From JBGAHD01 sp044226395 (GTDB lineage: Bacteria; Pseudomonadota; Gammaproteobacteria; Xanthomonadales; Ahniellaceae): 64,000 nt of DNA. The position numbers and the translations under genes are program-made. Of this stretch, positions 25,857 to 34,795 are shown in pieces. The notes under the pieces were generated by a model that saw only the letters and a list, made by a program, of their open reading frames with translations, made no database searches and was not told the DNA's origin. Position 1 is the stretch's first letter, and every line of letters starts with the position of its first letter. The stretch covers positions 186,001 through 250,000 of the forward strand of contig JBGAHD010000001.1 in assembly GCA_044226395.1 (NCBI GenBank), read 5' to 3'.

Positions 25857-28800
25857 ATGCGTGCACGACTCATGACGCTGGGCGTCATCGCGGGATTTTT
25901 GTTTTCTGGCGCGGCCTTCGCGCAAGCCAATGACGCCACGCGCGTCCGCGCGCAAGAAAGTGTGACGGCGTTCACGCAATGGGTCGGCGACTATCAATCC
26001 GCCGCGCCCGAATCACGCGCGTCGATGCGCGAACAAGGCCTGACCCTGGCGCGCGCGCGCCGCGAAGCCTTGCATCTGTTGATCGTCGAGGACCCCGGCC
26101 TCGCCATCAAACTCGCCGCGCCCACGAGCTGGCGCGCGAGCCTGCCCACCGACATCGCCGCGCAACTGGAAACGCGCGTCGACGGCCTGGGCCAGTTGAC
26201 CGACATGATCACCATGTATCACCAGCACGAGGCGTCGGCCGATCAACCAGCCGAGAACCTGCATCGCGCCGTGCGCACGCCCGTGGTGATGATGGGCGAT
26301 GCGCGCTGGACCAGTTTCGCCGAAGGCCGCCGTCGCGGCGTGCGCAGTCTGATTCCCGTGCCCGTGCATGGCATCGCGATAGATCAGGATCTGGCGCTGT
26401 CCGAACACGTGTGGCGCGAGATCGAAGCCAGCGAAGCGCCGGCCGTCGCGCGCATCGCGGGGCCTGCGTCGTGTCCGGCCAACGCGCCGCGCGCGGTCGA
26501 TCGCCAACTCGTGCGGCACGGCGACGACGTGATGCGCGTGTGCGATGACGACGCCTTGAATCAACTCGATCAAGCCGCCGCCGTGTTCGAAAAGGAAGGC
26601 ACGGATGGCCGCGTGATCCAGCCGATGGCCGAGACGCGTTCGAGCTACACGACGGGGCCGAAGACGTTTCTTTATATCCGCGTGCGCTTCGCCGATCAGG
26701 ACGAGAGCCTGCTGCCGACCGACACCACGGCCGCCGCGACCATGGCGAGCCTGAAAAGTCACATGCTGGCCTACAGCTACAACCTGATGAGCGATCTCGT
26801 GCCGACCTACACCACGGTGGTGAAGTTGCCGGAGAACGAGGCGTTTTACGTGACCAATGGCGATGTGCGGCTGCTGTCCGACGCGCGCGCCGCGGCGTTG
26901 GCGCTGAACTCGGCGTGGAATACCGCGAGCTTCAATTTTTACGCGGTGCGCTTTCGCAATGGCCCGGGCGGTTACGCGGGCCAGGCCTATGTCGGTGGCA
27001 CGGGCATCTGGCTCAAGAGCGACGATGGCGGCGTGGCCGCGCACGAGCTCGGACACAATCTCGGCCTGTATCACGCCAACTTCTGGTCGCCGGGCACGGC
27101 CGATCCCACGGGCGCTGGCGCGAATTCGGAATACGGCAATCCTTACGATCGTCTCGGTTCCGGCGGTTCGCTGACCGCGCATTTCTCCGCGAGCTTCAAG
27201 GAGCGCCTGAGCTGGTTGCTCGACCCGCAGTTCACGCGCGTGTGGGGCAGTGGCGTGTATCGCATCTATTCGCACGATGCCGCGCAGCCGGTGAGCAATC
27301 GTTTCAGCGCGGCGACCTTCGGGCGCGAGAAATTATGGCTGGGCACGGTGGCATCGGGCGATGCCTTGCCCAATCCCTTGCCGACGGTCGAGCGCGGTTA
27401 TTACTGGTTCGAGCATCGCAATCAGTATTCGCAGTTCAGCAATTCGGTGCTGGTGGCCTTGCAGGGTTCGGCGAACTATTTGCTCGATCTCACGCCGCGC
27501 AGTCGCAATGATCGTTCCGACGCGGGGCTGATCATCGGGCGCACGTATTCGGATCCGGCGCTGGGCTTGCACGTGACGCCGCTGGCCAAGATCGCCGGCA
27601 CGCCGCCCGCATTTGATTTACGCGTCAATCGCGGCGCCTTCGCCAGCAATGGCGCGCCGACCGTGAGCTTGAACGCCAGCGCGACCGCGGTCGCGATCAA
27701 CGCGCCGGTCACGCTCACGGCCACGGCGACCGATCCCGATGGCGACGCGCTGGCCTATAGCTGGGAGTGGGGCGACGATACGTTCGGCGTCGCCAATCAG
27801 GCGAGCACGGTCAAGAGTTTCGCGGCCGCCGGCAACTATCGCGTGCGCGTGGTCGCCAGCGACATGAAGGGCGGCACGGCCGCCGCCGCGGTGACGATCA
27901 CGGTCGGCAGCCCGACCACGTTTCGCGTCGGCGGTCGCGTGACTGTCGATGGCGCGGGCGTGCCGAACGTGCTGGTCAACAATGGTCTGACCGGCGCGAA
28001 CTATCGCGGGGCGTACACCGATTCCGACGGCAACTACGTCATCGGCAATGTCGCGGCCGGCAGTTACACCTTGTATTGCGGCTTGCCGGGCCACGCGTTC
28101 ACCGCCGGATTCGGCAATCCACTGTCGGTGTCGGCTCATGTCAATGACGCGAACTTCACTGGCGTGGCGCAGCCGCGCGTGAGCATCGCCGCGATCGATG
28201 CCAACGCGGCCGAATCGCCGAGCGACACAATTACCTTCCGCCTGACGCGCACGGGGCCGACGACCAATATGCTGCGCGTGTGGTTCGATCGCAGCGGCAT
28301 CGCGTTTTCGAGCGGCACTTCGGGCGATTATTCGTGGTCGACCGGCGCCAATCGCTACGTCGAGATTCCCGCCGGCGCCGCTTCGGTCGATCTGGTCGCC
28401 ACGCCGATCACCGACACCAGCGTCGAGCCGAACGAGTCCATCGTCATCGACCTGGTCGATGGCATCGACTACACGCTGGCGTATCCAACGCGCGCGCAGG
28501 GCACGATCGCGGGCAATGCCGGGCCGGCCAATGATCACTTCGCCAATCGCATCGCGCTGAGCGGCGCTTCGGTCAACACCACGGGCACGACGCTCTACGC
28601 CACGCTCGAAGAGACCGAGCCGCCGCACAACGGCCGACTCGGCTCGGGCAATTCCGTGTGGTGGCGCTGGACCGCGCCGAGCAGCGGCCCGGTGGTGATG
28701 ACCACGACCGGTTCGACCGCCGACACCGTGCTTGCCGTGTACAGCGGCGACACGCTCGAGCAACTCGTGCCCTTGGCCGCCAACAACAACGATCCGACCG

Positions 28801-28970
28801 TGGTGCCGTCGACCACGGCCTCGCGCGTGAGCTTCGCGGCGGAAGCCGGCATCACGTATCAGATCGCCGTGGCCATGCCGTTCGCTGGCGCCACGGGCGG
28901 CAATGTCGCGCTGCAGATCGCGCTCGATACATCAATGGCCGACATCAGCTTCAAGGATGGCTTCGAATAA
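25857..28970 (+). CDS. Exported multi-domain zinc metallopeptidase with DGFE tail
   Basis: The 1037-residue protein has a signal peptide (ending near SGAAFA) and a gametolysin/M11-like metallopeptidase region with HELGHNLGLYH starting at His396, which supplies the three zinc histidines and the catalytic glutamate. C-terminal modules follow: a PKD domain (about 600-685), a carboxypeptidase-regulatory-like domain (688-770), a Calx-beta domain (772-880) and a final beta domain (885-1029). It ends exactly in I-S-F-K-D-G-F-E. It is most likely a secreted or surface protease; the substrate is unknown. The start is ATG 25857; a second ATG four codons on is possible. Confidence 0.88.
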   Translation: MRARLMTLGVIAGFLFSGAAFAQANDATRVRAQESVTAFTQWVGDYQSAAPESRASMREQGLTLARARREALHLLIVEDPGLAIKLAAPTSWRASLPTDIAAQLETRVDGLGQLTDMITMYHQHEASADQPAENLHRAVRTPVVMMGDARWTSFAEGRRRGVRSLIPVPVHGIAIDQDLALSEHVWREIEASEAPAVARIAGPASCPANAPRAVDRQLVRHGDDVMRVCDDDALNQLDQAAAVFEKEGTDGRVIQPMAETRSSYTTGPKTFLYIRVRFADQDESLLPTDTTAAATMASLKSHMLAYSYNLMSDLVPTYTTVVKLPENEAFYVTNGDVRLLSDARAAALALNSAWNTASFNFYAVRFRNGPGGYAGQAYVGGTGIWLKSDDGGVAAHELGHNLGLYHANFWSPGTADPTGAGANSEYGNPYDRLGSGGSLTAHFSASFKERLSWLLDPQFTRVWGSGVYRIYSHDAAQPVSNRFSAATFGREKLWLGTVASGDALPNPLPTVERGYYWFEHRNQYSQFSNSVLVALQGSANYLLDLTPRSRNDRSDAGLIIGRTYSDPALGLHVTPLAKIAGTPPAFDLRVNRGAFASNGAPTVSLNASATAVAINAPVTLTATATDPDGDALAYSWEWGDDTFGVANQASTVKSFAAAGNYRVRVVASDMKGGTAAAAVTITVGSPTTFRVGGRVTVDGAGVPNVLVNNGLTGANYRGAYTDSDGNYVIGNVAAGSYTLYCGLPGHAFTAGFGNPLSVSAHVNDANFTGVAQPRVSIAAIDANAAESPSDTITFRLTRTGPTTNMLRVWFDRSGIAFSSGTSGDYSWSTGANRYVEIPAGAASVDLVATPITDTSVEPNESIVIDLVDGIDYTLAYPTRAQGTIAGNAGPANDHFANRIALSGASVNTTGTTLYATLEETEPPHNGRLGSGNSVWWRWTAPSSGPVVMTTTGSTADTVLAVYSGDTLEQLVPLAANNNDPTVVPSTTASRVSFAAEAGITYQIAVAMPFAGATGGNVALQIALDTSMADISFKDGFE

Positions 28971-29020
28971 ACCGCGAACCGAGCCCGGCGCGGCGTCGCC
29001 GTGTCGGGCATAGTCGCGCG

Positions 29021-29407
29021 ATGCTCGCCGAAGACGACCTCCGCGATCGCCAGCCCGTGTGGCTGGCCTTGTCGGAACTGTGGCTGGACACCGAACTCGA
29101 TGCGCGCGACGAAGCGCGCATCGCCGAGGTCCTGATCGCTTCGCCCTATGACCTGACCACGCTGCGCGAGATTTATCTGTACGAACTCGCGCCCGTGCTC
29201 GGCGCCAATCTGCTCGCGCCCGCGGGCGTGTGGACCGGCTTCGATCCCGAGTGGTTGTACGACCGCGCCCGACGCCGGGCGAGCCGGCGAGGGTGGCGCT
29301 ACCGCGGCTGGATGGCGCTGGGCTGGGCGCGCTGGCTGATGACGAATGCCTGCGAACCGCATTGGCGGCAGATCGCCGACCGCGTGTCGCACGCCCGAGC
29401 GTGCTGA
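29021..29407 (+). CDS. Conserved hypothetical protein (DUF7079-like)
   Basis: The 128-residue cytoplasmic protein contains VWLALSELWLDTELD, a repeated leucine/tyrosine pattern (TLREIYLYELAPVLGANL) and GVWTGFDPEW. I believe this matches a small uncharacterised family (DUF7079), but that is from memory. No catalytic or DNA-binding motif is visible. The ATG at 29021 starts 50 bases after the metallopeptidase stop; no clear ribosome site precedes it. It may be co-transcribed with the upstream gene. Confidence 0.65.
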   Translation: MLAEDDLRDRQPVWLALSELWLDTELDARDEARIAEVLIASPYDLTTLREIYLYELAPVLGANLLAPAGVWTGFDPEWLYDRARRRASRRGWRYRGWMALGWARWLMTNACEPHWRQIADRVSHARAC

Positions 29408-29606
29408 GCCGACCTAACGGCGCGCGCCGCCGCTTGCGTCCAACGCAAGGTGAAACTTTGATCGCGGATCGGACCTGTCGATGACCGTCGCGTGAAAATC
29501 CCTCGACGCCGTCACGTAATCCTAATAATGTGCGCGCTGTGTGAAACGCAAGAATCGTCACGAGGGGTCGTGGCGATTGCCCGAACATTCTGATGGGGGT
29601 CAACTC

Positions 29607-32600
29607 GTGAATCGTAGACTGCAAGGCTTCAGTCTTGGTGCCCTGGCCATGGTTTTGGCCCTGGGCTCGTCCCTGGGAGGCATGTCCCGCGCTCATGCGG
29701 CCGGCAAGGCCATCGACAAGGTCAACGACAAGGCCGTCGTCAAATCCCTGCCCACCAGTGTTCAGTTCGTCGAGCCGAACTTGCCCGAAGAGGTGAAGGG
29801 CGCGATTCCCGTGCGTCCCGCGGCGCCGATCCAGGGCCCCAACCTCACGCCGGTGCGTCCCTTCGGCCAGGGTTACGCGGGCGAGGTCGAGCCCAACGGC
29901 ACCTTCGGCACCGCGTCGCCGATCGCCAGCACCAATACCGTGGTGCGCGCGAATCTCTACCCCAATGGCGATGTCGACTTCTATTCGTTCACGGGTAACG
30001 CCGGCGACAAGGTCTACGCCGCGATCATGACCTCGGGTTCGGCCGGCAGCAGCACCGACAGCCAGCTGACCCTGCTCAACACCGATGGCACGACCATCAT
30101 CGAGTTCGATGACGACAACGGCTCCTTCGCCGGTCTGTCGTCCTCCATCGCCGGCGCGACCCTGCCGGCGGCGGGCACGTACTTCATCAAGGTCAATGAT
30201 TTCACCGCTGGCACGACGTCCGAACGCAGCTATGAGCTGCACTTGCGCGTGCAGTCCGGCGCGCCCACGCCGGAAGTTGAATCCAACGACACGCCGGGCA
30301 CCGCCAACGTGCTGCCCGCCAACGGCTTCGTCAGCGGCGCGCGCAATCCGGCCGTGGCGACCGAGCAGGACTGGTACAGCTTCACCGCCAATGCCGGTGA
30401 CACGGTGTTCCTGTCGCTGGATGTCGATCCCGAGCGTGATGGCGTGTCCTGGAATGGTCGCCTGGGCTTGGGCCTGTTCGGCGACGCGGCCAATCAGATC
30501 CTGGTGGTCGACGACGCCGGCACCGGCGATGTCTCGCCCAATCCGAACATTCCGTCCGAAGCCTTCTTCATGACGGTCAAGACGACAGGCACCTATTTCG
30601 CCTTCGTCGATTCCGCCTCGGCCGCCGTGGGTGGCCCGACGGCGACGTACAACCTCAGCGTGTCGGTCCATCCGGCGACGAACGAAGGCGTCAACTGCAC
30701 AACCTATATGTCATCCGACGTGCCCAAGACCATCGGTCCAGGCACGGGTCTCGTGAGCTCGACCTTGACCGTGCCGGGCAATCCGCGCATCGCCGACGTC
30801 GATGTCGAGCTGGTGCTCAATCACGCGCTGATGCAGGACATCGACGCGCATCTGCGCTCGCCGGCCGGCAATGACAATGGTCTGTTCACCGACATCGGCG
30901 CCGCCGCCACGGGTGGCCAGACGCAGATGGATCTGGTGTTCGACGATGAAGCCGGCATGGTGCCGGCGTTCACCGCGCTCAAGGGCATTCAAGTCAAGCC
31001 GGAAAACAATTCGACCGCGGGCACCGCGAGCACCTCGGGCGCGTATCGCCTGTCGTGGTTCGACGGCGAGAACGCCGGCGGCACGTGGACGCTCGATCTG
31101 CGCGACGACACCGCCGGCGCCAACGGCGGCACGCTGACCTCGTGGGGCCTGCGCATTTGCGAAGCGCCGCCACCGCCGACCTGCGCGCCGGGCTTCACGC
31201 AGACCACGGTCTATGGCACCGACTTCGAACCGGGCGATGCGGGCTTCACGCATTCCGGCACCGCCGACCAGTGGGCGCGGGGCCTGCCGGCCACCGCCGC
31301 CACGACCACGGCCAATCCGATCGCGGCGTTCAACACCTGCAATAGCGGCACGAATTGCTGGAAGACCAATTTGAATGGTCCGTACGCCGTGTCGTCGTCG
31401 CAGGATCTGTTGTCGCCCAACATCAACCTCGCCGGCTTGCAGCCGCCGGTCGTGGTCACGTGGGCGATGAAGCATCAGATCGAGACCGCGAACTTCGATC
31501 ACATGTTCGTCGACTTCCAGCAGGTCGGCGGCGCCACGCCGACGCGTTTGTACGAGTGGATCGAGCCGACGCCGATCAGCGCTTCGGCGGGCACTGGCAA
31601 TCCGCAGAACAACATCGGTGGCAGCGTCGGTTGGGGCGTGTACTCGCGTCGCGCCGATAGCTTGGCGGGCTTGAACTCCGAACTGCGATTCCATCTCGAC
31701 AGCGACACGACCGTGGTCTTCGGCGGTCTCGCCGTCGACGACGTGACCGTGACCGCGTGCCGCGCGCTCACCGCCGATCTCGCCATCACCAAGACCGATG
31801 GCGTGACCACGGCGACGCCGGGCGGCTCGGTGACCTACACGATCACCGGCAGCAACGCCGGCCCCGACCCGGTGACCGGCGCGACCGTGGCCGACACCTT
31901 CCCGGCGTCGCTGACGTGCACCTGGACGTGCGTTGGCGCGGGCGGTGGCACCTGCACCGCGTCGGGCTCGGGCAACATCAATGACTCGACCAATCTGCCG
32001 GTCGGCGCCTCGGTCACCTACACCGCCTCGTGCGCGATCAGCGCGGCGGCCACGGGCTCGCTGAGCAACACCGCGACGATCGTCAGCGCGATCACCGATC
32101 CGACGCCGGGCAACAACTCGGCGACCGACACTGACACGCTCGCGCCCTCGGCCGATCTCGCCGTGACCAAGACCGATGGCGTGACCACCGTCGATGCCGG
32201 CGGTTCGACCACGTACACGATCACCGCCTCGAATGCCGGCCCGAGCAACGCGCCGGGCAGCACCGTGGCCGACACGTTCCCGGCGTCGCTGACGTGCAGC
32301 TGGACGTGCGTCGGCGCGGGCGGTGGCACCTGCACCGCGTCGGGCTCGGGCAACATCAACGACTCGGCCAATCTGCCGGCCGGTGGCTCGGTGACCTACA
32401 CCGCGTCGTGCGCCATCAGCGCCGCGGCGACGGGCACCTTGTCGAACACCGCGACCGTGGCGGCAGCAGGCGGCATCACCGACCCGACCCCGGGCAACAA
32501 CTCGGCGACCGACACCGACACCATCGTCCAGCAAGCCGACCTCGCCATCACCAAGACCGATGGCGTGACCGCGGTGACGCCGGGTGGCTCGGCCACGTAC

Positions 32601-33815
32601 ACGATCACCGCGACCAACGCGGGTCCGAGCAATGTCTCGGGCGCGACCGTGGCCGACACCTTCCCGGCGCCGCTGACTTGCAACTGGACGTGCGTCGGCG
32701 CGGGCGGTGGCACCTGCACCGCGTCGGGCGCGGGCAACATCAACGACAGCGTGAACCTGCCGTCGGGCGGTTCGGTCACCTACACCGCGAGCTGCACCGT
32801 CAGCGCCGGCGCGACCGGCACCATCGCCAACACCGCGACGGTCGCCGCACCCGGTGGCGTGACCGATCCCACGCCGGGCAACAACAGCGCGACCGACACC
32901 GACACCGTGACGATCAGCGCCGATGTGTCCATCACCAAGACCGACGGCGTCACCACGGTCGCGGCCGGTGGCACGACGACGTACACCATCGTCGCCAGCA
33001 ACTCGGGCCCGCAACCGGCCAATGGCACCACCGTGGCTGACACGTTCCCCGCGGGCCTGACCTGCAACTGGACGTGCGTCGGCGCCGGCGGCGGCACTTG
33101 CACGGCCTCGGGCGCGGGCAACATCAACGACACCACGGTCAATCTGCCGGCCGCGGCCAGCGTGACCTACACGGCCGCTTGCGCGGTCGCGGCAGGCACG
33201 GCCTCGGGCACCATCTTGTCGAACACCGCGACGGTCACGCCGCCAGGTTCGATCACCGACGCCAATCCGGCCAACAACACCGCCACCGACACCACCACGG
33301 TGACGGCGGGCGCGGTGATCGCGGCCAGCAAGGCGGTGAGCGGCACCTTCCGTCCGGGCGGCTCGGTCACGTACACGATCGTGCTCAACAACACCGGCAA
33401 TGGCGCGCAAGCCGACAACCCCGGCAGCGAGTTGACCGACGTCCTGCCCACGGGTCTGACCCTGGTCTCGGCCTCCGCGACCTCGGGCACGGCGGTGGCG
33501 ACCATCGGCACCAACACCGTGACCTGGGACGGCGCCATCGCCACCGGCGGCACCGTGACGATCACGATCAACGCCACGATCAATTCCGGCGTGTCGGGTC
33601 AGATCAGCAATCAAGGCACGGTCAGCTTCGACGGCGACGGCAACGGCACCAACGAATCGACCGCCGCTACCGACGACACCACCGTCGTCGGCGCGTCGAA
33701 CCCGACCGTGTTCGGCATCGTCAGCTCGATCCCGACCCTCAGCTGGGCCGGCCTCGCCGCGCTCGCCGCGCTGATGCTCTACATCGCCGGCCGTCGTCGA
33801 CGCCAACACGACTGA
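29607..33815 (+). CDS. Large surface protein with PPC, P-domain and DUF11 repeats, IPTL-CTERM sorted
   Basis: The 1402-residue protein has a signal peptide (LGALAMVLALGSSLGG, cleaved near SRAHA), two pre-peptidase C-terminal (PPC) domains starting EVEPNGTFGTASPIA and EVESNDTPGTANVLP, a proprotein-convertase P-domain-like segment, a beta-sandwich, then four DUF11 repeats of 126-128 residues and a fifth divergent one. It ends with IPTLSWAGL, a hydrophobic helix and RRRRQHD, an IPTL-CTERM tail that in other bacteria is processed by exosortase H. No peptidase domain is present. I chose GTG 29607, which has GGGGGT upstream; the frame extends to 29541. It is likely a cell-surface or envelope-anchored adhesin-like protein. 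Confidence 0.88.
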   Translation: MNRRLQGFSLGALAMVLALGSSLGGMSRAHAAGKAIDKVNDKAVVKSLPTSVQFVEPNLPEEVKGAIPVRPAAPIQGPNLTPVRPFGQGYAGEVEPNGTFGTASPIASTNTVVRANLYPNGDVDFYSFTGNAGDKVYAAIMTSGSAGSSTDSQLTLLNTDGTTIIEFDDDNGSFAGLSSSIAGATLPAAGTYFIKVNDFTAGTTSERSYELHLRVQSGAPTPEVESNDTPGTANVLPANGFVSGARNPAVATEQDWYSFTANAGDTVFLSLDVDPERDGVSWNGRLGLGLFGDAANQILVVDDAGTGDVSPNPNIPSEAFFMTVKTTGTYFAFVDSASAAVGGPTATYNLSVSVHPATNEGVNCTTYMSSDVPKTIGPGTGLVSSTLTVPGNPRIADVDVELVLNHALMQDIDAHLRSPAGNDNGLFTDIGAAATGGQTQMDLVFDDEAGMVPAFTALKGIQVKPENNSTAGTASTSGAYRLSWFDGENAGGTWTLDLRDDTAGANGGTLTSWGLRICEAPPPPTCAPGFTQTTVYGTDFEPGDAGFTHSGTADQWARGLPATAATTTANPIAAFNTCNSGTNCWKTNLNGPYAVSSSQDLLSPNINLAGLQPPVVVTWAMKHQIETANFDHMFVDFQQVGGATPTRLYEWIEPTPISASAGTGNPQNNIGGSVGWGVYSRRADSLAGLNSELRFHLDSDTTVVFGGLAVDDVTVTACRALTADLAITKTDGVTTATPGGSVTYTITGSNAGPDPVTGATVADTFPASLTCTWTCVGAGGGTCTASGSGNINDSTNLPVGASVTYTASCAISAAATGSLSNTATIVSAITDPTPGNNSATDTDTLAPSADLAVTKTDGVTTVDAGGSTTYTITASNAGPSNAPGSTVADTFPASLTCSWTCVGAGGGTCTASGSGNINDSANLPAGGSVTYTASCAISAAATGTLSNTATVAAAGGITDPTPGNNSATDTDTIVQQADLAITKTDGVTAVTPGGSATYTITATNAGPSNVSGATVADTFPAPLTCNWTCVGAGGGTCTASGAGNINDSVNLPSGGSVTYTASCTVSAGATGTIANTATVAAPGGVTDPTPGNNSATDTDTVTISADVSITKTDGVTTVAAGGTTTYTIVASNSGPQPANGTTVADTFPAGLTCNWTCVGAGGGTCTASGAGNINDTTVNLPAAASVTYTAACAVAAGTASGTILSNTATVTPPGSITDANPANNTATDTTTVTAGAVIAASKAVSGTFRPGGSVTYTIVLNNTGNGAQADNPGSELTDVLPTGLTLVSASATSGTAVATIGTNTVTWDGAIATGGTVTITINATINSGVSGQISNQGTVSFDGDGNGTNESTAATDDTTVVGASNPTVFGIVSSIPTLSWAGLAALAALMLYIAGRRRRQHD
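31776..33312 (+). repeat. Four tandem ~380-bp DUF11 coding repeats
   Basis: Units start at 31776, 32154, 32538 and 32922, giving periods of 378, 384 and 384 bp; a divergent fifth unit starts near 33313. Each unit encodes ADL-x-[IV]-TKTDGVT at the start and a strongly kept C-x-W-T-C-V-G-A-G-G-G-T-C-T-A-S-G core. Long blocks are nearly identical at DNA level, so recombination could change repeat number. Confidence 0.9.
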
Positions 33816-33838
33816 TTCAAGACGTCATGAAGCACGAA

Positions 33839-33868
33839 AAGCGGCGCCTTCGGGCGCCGCTTCTTTTT
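33839..33868 (+). terminator. Intrinsic terminator after the IPTL-CTERM gene
   Basis: A 10-bp stem (AAGCGGCGCC with GGCGCCGCTT) with a TTCG tetraloop is followed by TTCTTTTT. It lies 24 bp after the stop codon. Confidence 0.93.
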
Positions 33869-34416
33869 GGCGACGAGAAACGAAATCGCCAACGCCATTT
33901 CCACCCCTCGCCAACATTCCAATCACCAGCATTTCAGCCCGAGTAAGAGAAGACCCGCGAACTCGCGAGCTTTAAACAAGGAACCGGCTCTTGCTTCGCG
34001 CGCCGCGCACGCGGCGCGCGAAGCGCGCTTTTGCTTTTTTCTTTTGATCTACCCCACGAACCCAGTGACGTTTCGACGGCTCGGGGTGACGGTCCCCTTG
34101 TCGGTGGCCAGCGCACAAGGATGTGCGCCGCGAGGGTTCAGCACAGGGATGTGCTGAATCCCTCGCCCACCGACAAGGGGCGGCACCCCGAGCCAAGCGA
34201 CAACGTCACCAACACCCACCCCCACACCCACCGGTCGTCCTCACCGCCAGGTGAGGACCCACCCCAACGCCCTCACGCACAAGCGCAAAAACCACAAAAG
34301 ACCCCAGCCCCGGCCGGGAATCCGGCCAATCCCCTATCAACTGCTAAAGATCATCAAGACCCCGCGCGCGCCCCGCGCAATCCCTAAAATGTCACCGTTG
34401 TCACAGGGGGCTTTAC
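33869..34416. other. Non-coding region holding a structured repeat
   Basis: Between the terminator and the next gene I find no credible protein-coding gene; short frames on both strands follow the inverted repeats and have no ribosome sites. The middle holds the nested inverted-repeat element listed separately. From about 34205 to 34340 the plus strand is unusually rich in C and A, unlike the GCGC-rich surroundings. Confidence 0.6.
33993..34209. repeat. Nested inverted-repeat element
   Basis: A 14-bp perfect hairpin (33993-34006 with 34011-34024) is followed by T-rich sequence. Next comes a long outer inverted repeat (34065-34107 with 34167-34209, a few mismatches) that encloses two hairpins: 34111-34117/34122-34128 with loop AGGA, and 34131-34145/34150-34165 with loop GGGA and one bulged base. 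The RNA or single strand would fold as a three-way junction. No coding frame or transposase is inside; it resembles an interspersed REP/MITE-like element. Confidence 0.75.
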
Positions 34417-34788
34417 TTGAACGCGCCGACGACTCGTCAGTTGGAGACGCTGCTCGCGTCTTTCGTCAGGCAATGCTTTTCCGGCACCGTGCCCGTCGCT
34501 CGCGCGCATGCGCGCGATCTCGACTGGGTGCACTTGCGTCTGGCTCAGGGTCGCGCCTTGTCCATGCGCGAAGTCAGCTTGTGGGCGGGCGCCAAGCAGC
34601 GCGCGCTGTACGAAGTGCTGCGCGATCGCCTGGTGGCGATGAAACGCGAATCGCTGACGCATCTGCCCGAAGGTCTGCTCGACGCCAGCTCCGGCGAAGT
34701 GCTCGGCGCGCGCGTGCTCGATCATCTGCGCGCCCACGAAGCCAAGGCCGCGGCCGCCGCGAGCGGCGCGGGCGGCAGCGCCGCCTGA
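34417..34788 (+). CDS. Hypothetical protein, TTG start
   Basis: The 123-residue protein has no family that I recognise. It is helical and basic in the middle (residues 20-85; CFSGTVPVARAHARDLDWVHLRL, LSMREVSLWAGAKQRALYEVLRDRL) and ends in an alanine-rich tail. The start is TTG at 34417 with GGGG at seven bases upstream; no ATG is available in frame before the conserved-looking part. Codon use fits the genome. It is convergent with nagA, whose stop is eight bases away. Confidence 0.6.
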   Translation: MNAPTTRQLETLLASFVRQCFSGTVPVARAHARDLDWVHLRLAQGRALSMREVSLWAGAKQRALYEVLRDRLVAMKRESLTHLPEGLLDASSGEVLGARVLDHLRAHEAKAAAAASGAGGSAA

Positions 34789-34795
34789 TCAAGCC

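Noticed and set aside
31776..33312. Regular repeats considered as a CRISPR array
   Set aside because: The period is about 380 bp, the repeats are coding and in frame, and there are no short unique spacers or cas genes.
30711..33809. A 1032-codon minus-strand frame opposite the DUF11 repeats, and several shorter repeated antisense frames
   Set aside because: Their repetition merely mirrors the DUF11 coding repeats; composition is Arg/Gly/His-rich without structure.
33993..34209. Nested repeat considered as an insertion sequence
   Set aside because: No transposase, no target-site duplication that I can see, and only about 220 bp long; at most a non-autonomous element.
33993..34231. Short frames in the nested repeat considered as small proteins
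   Set aside because: They follow the palindromes, lack ribosome sites and have no convincing start; the element is better explained as non-coding.
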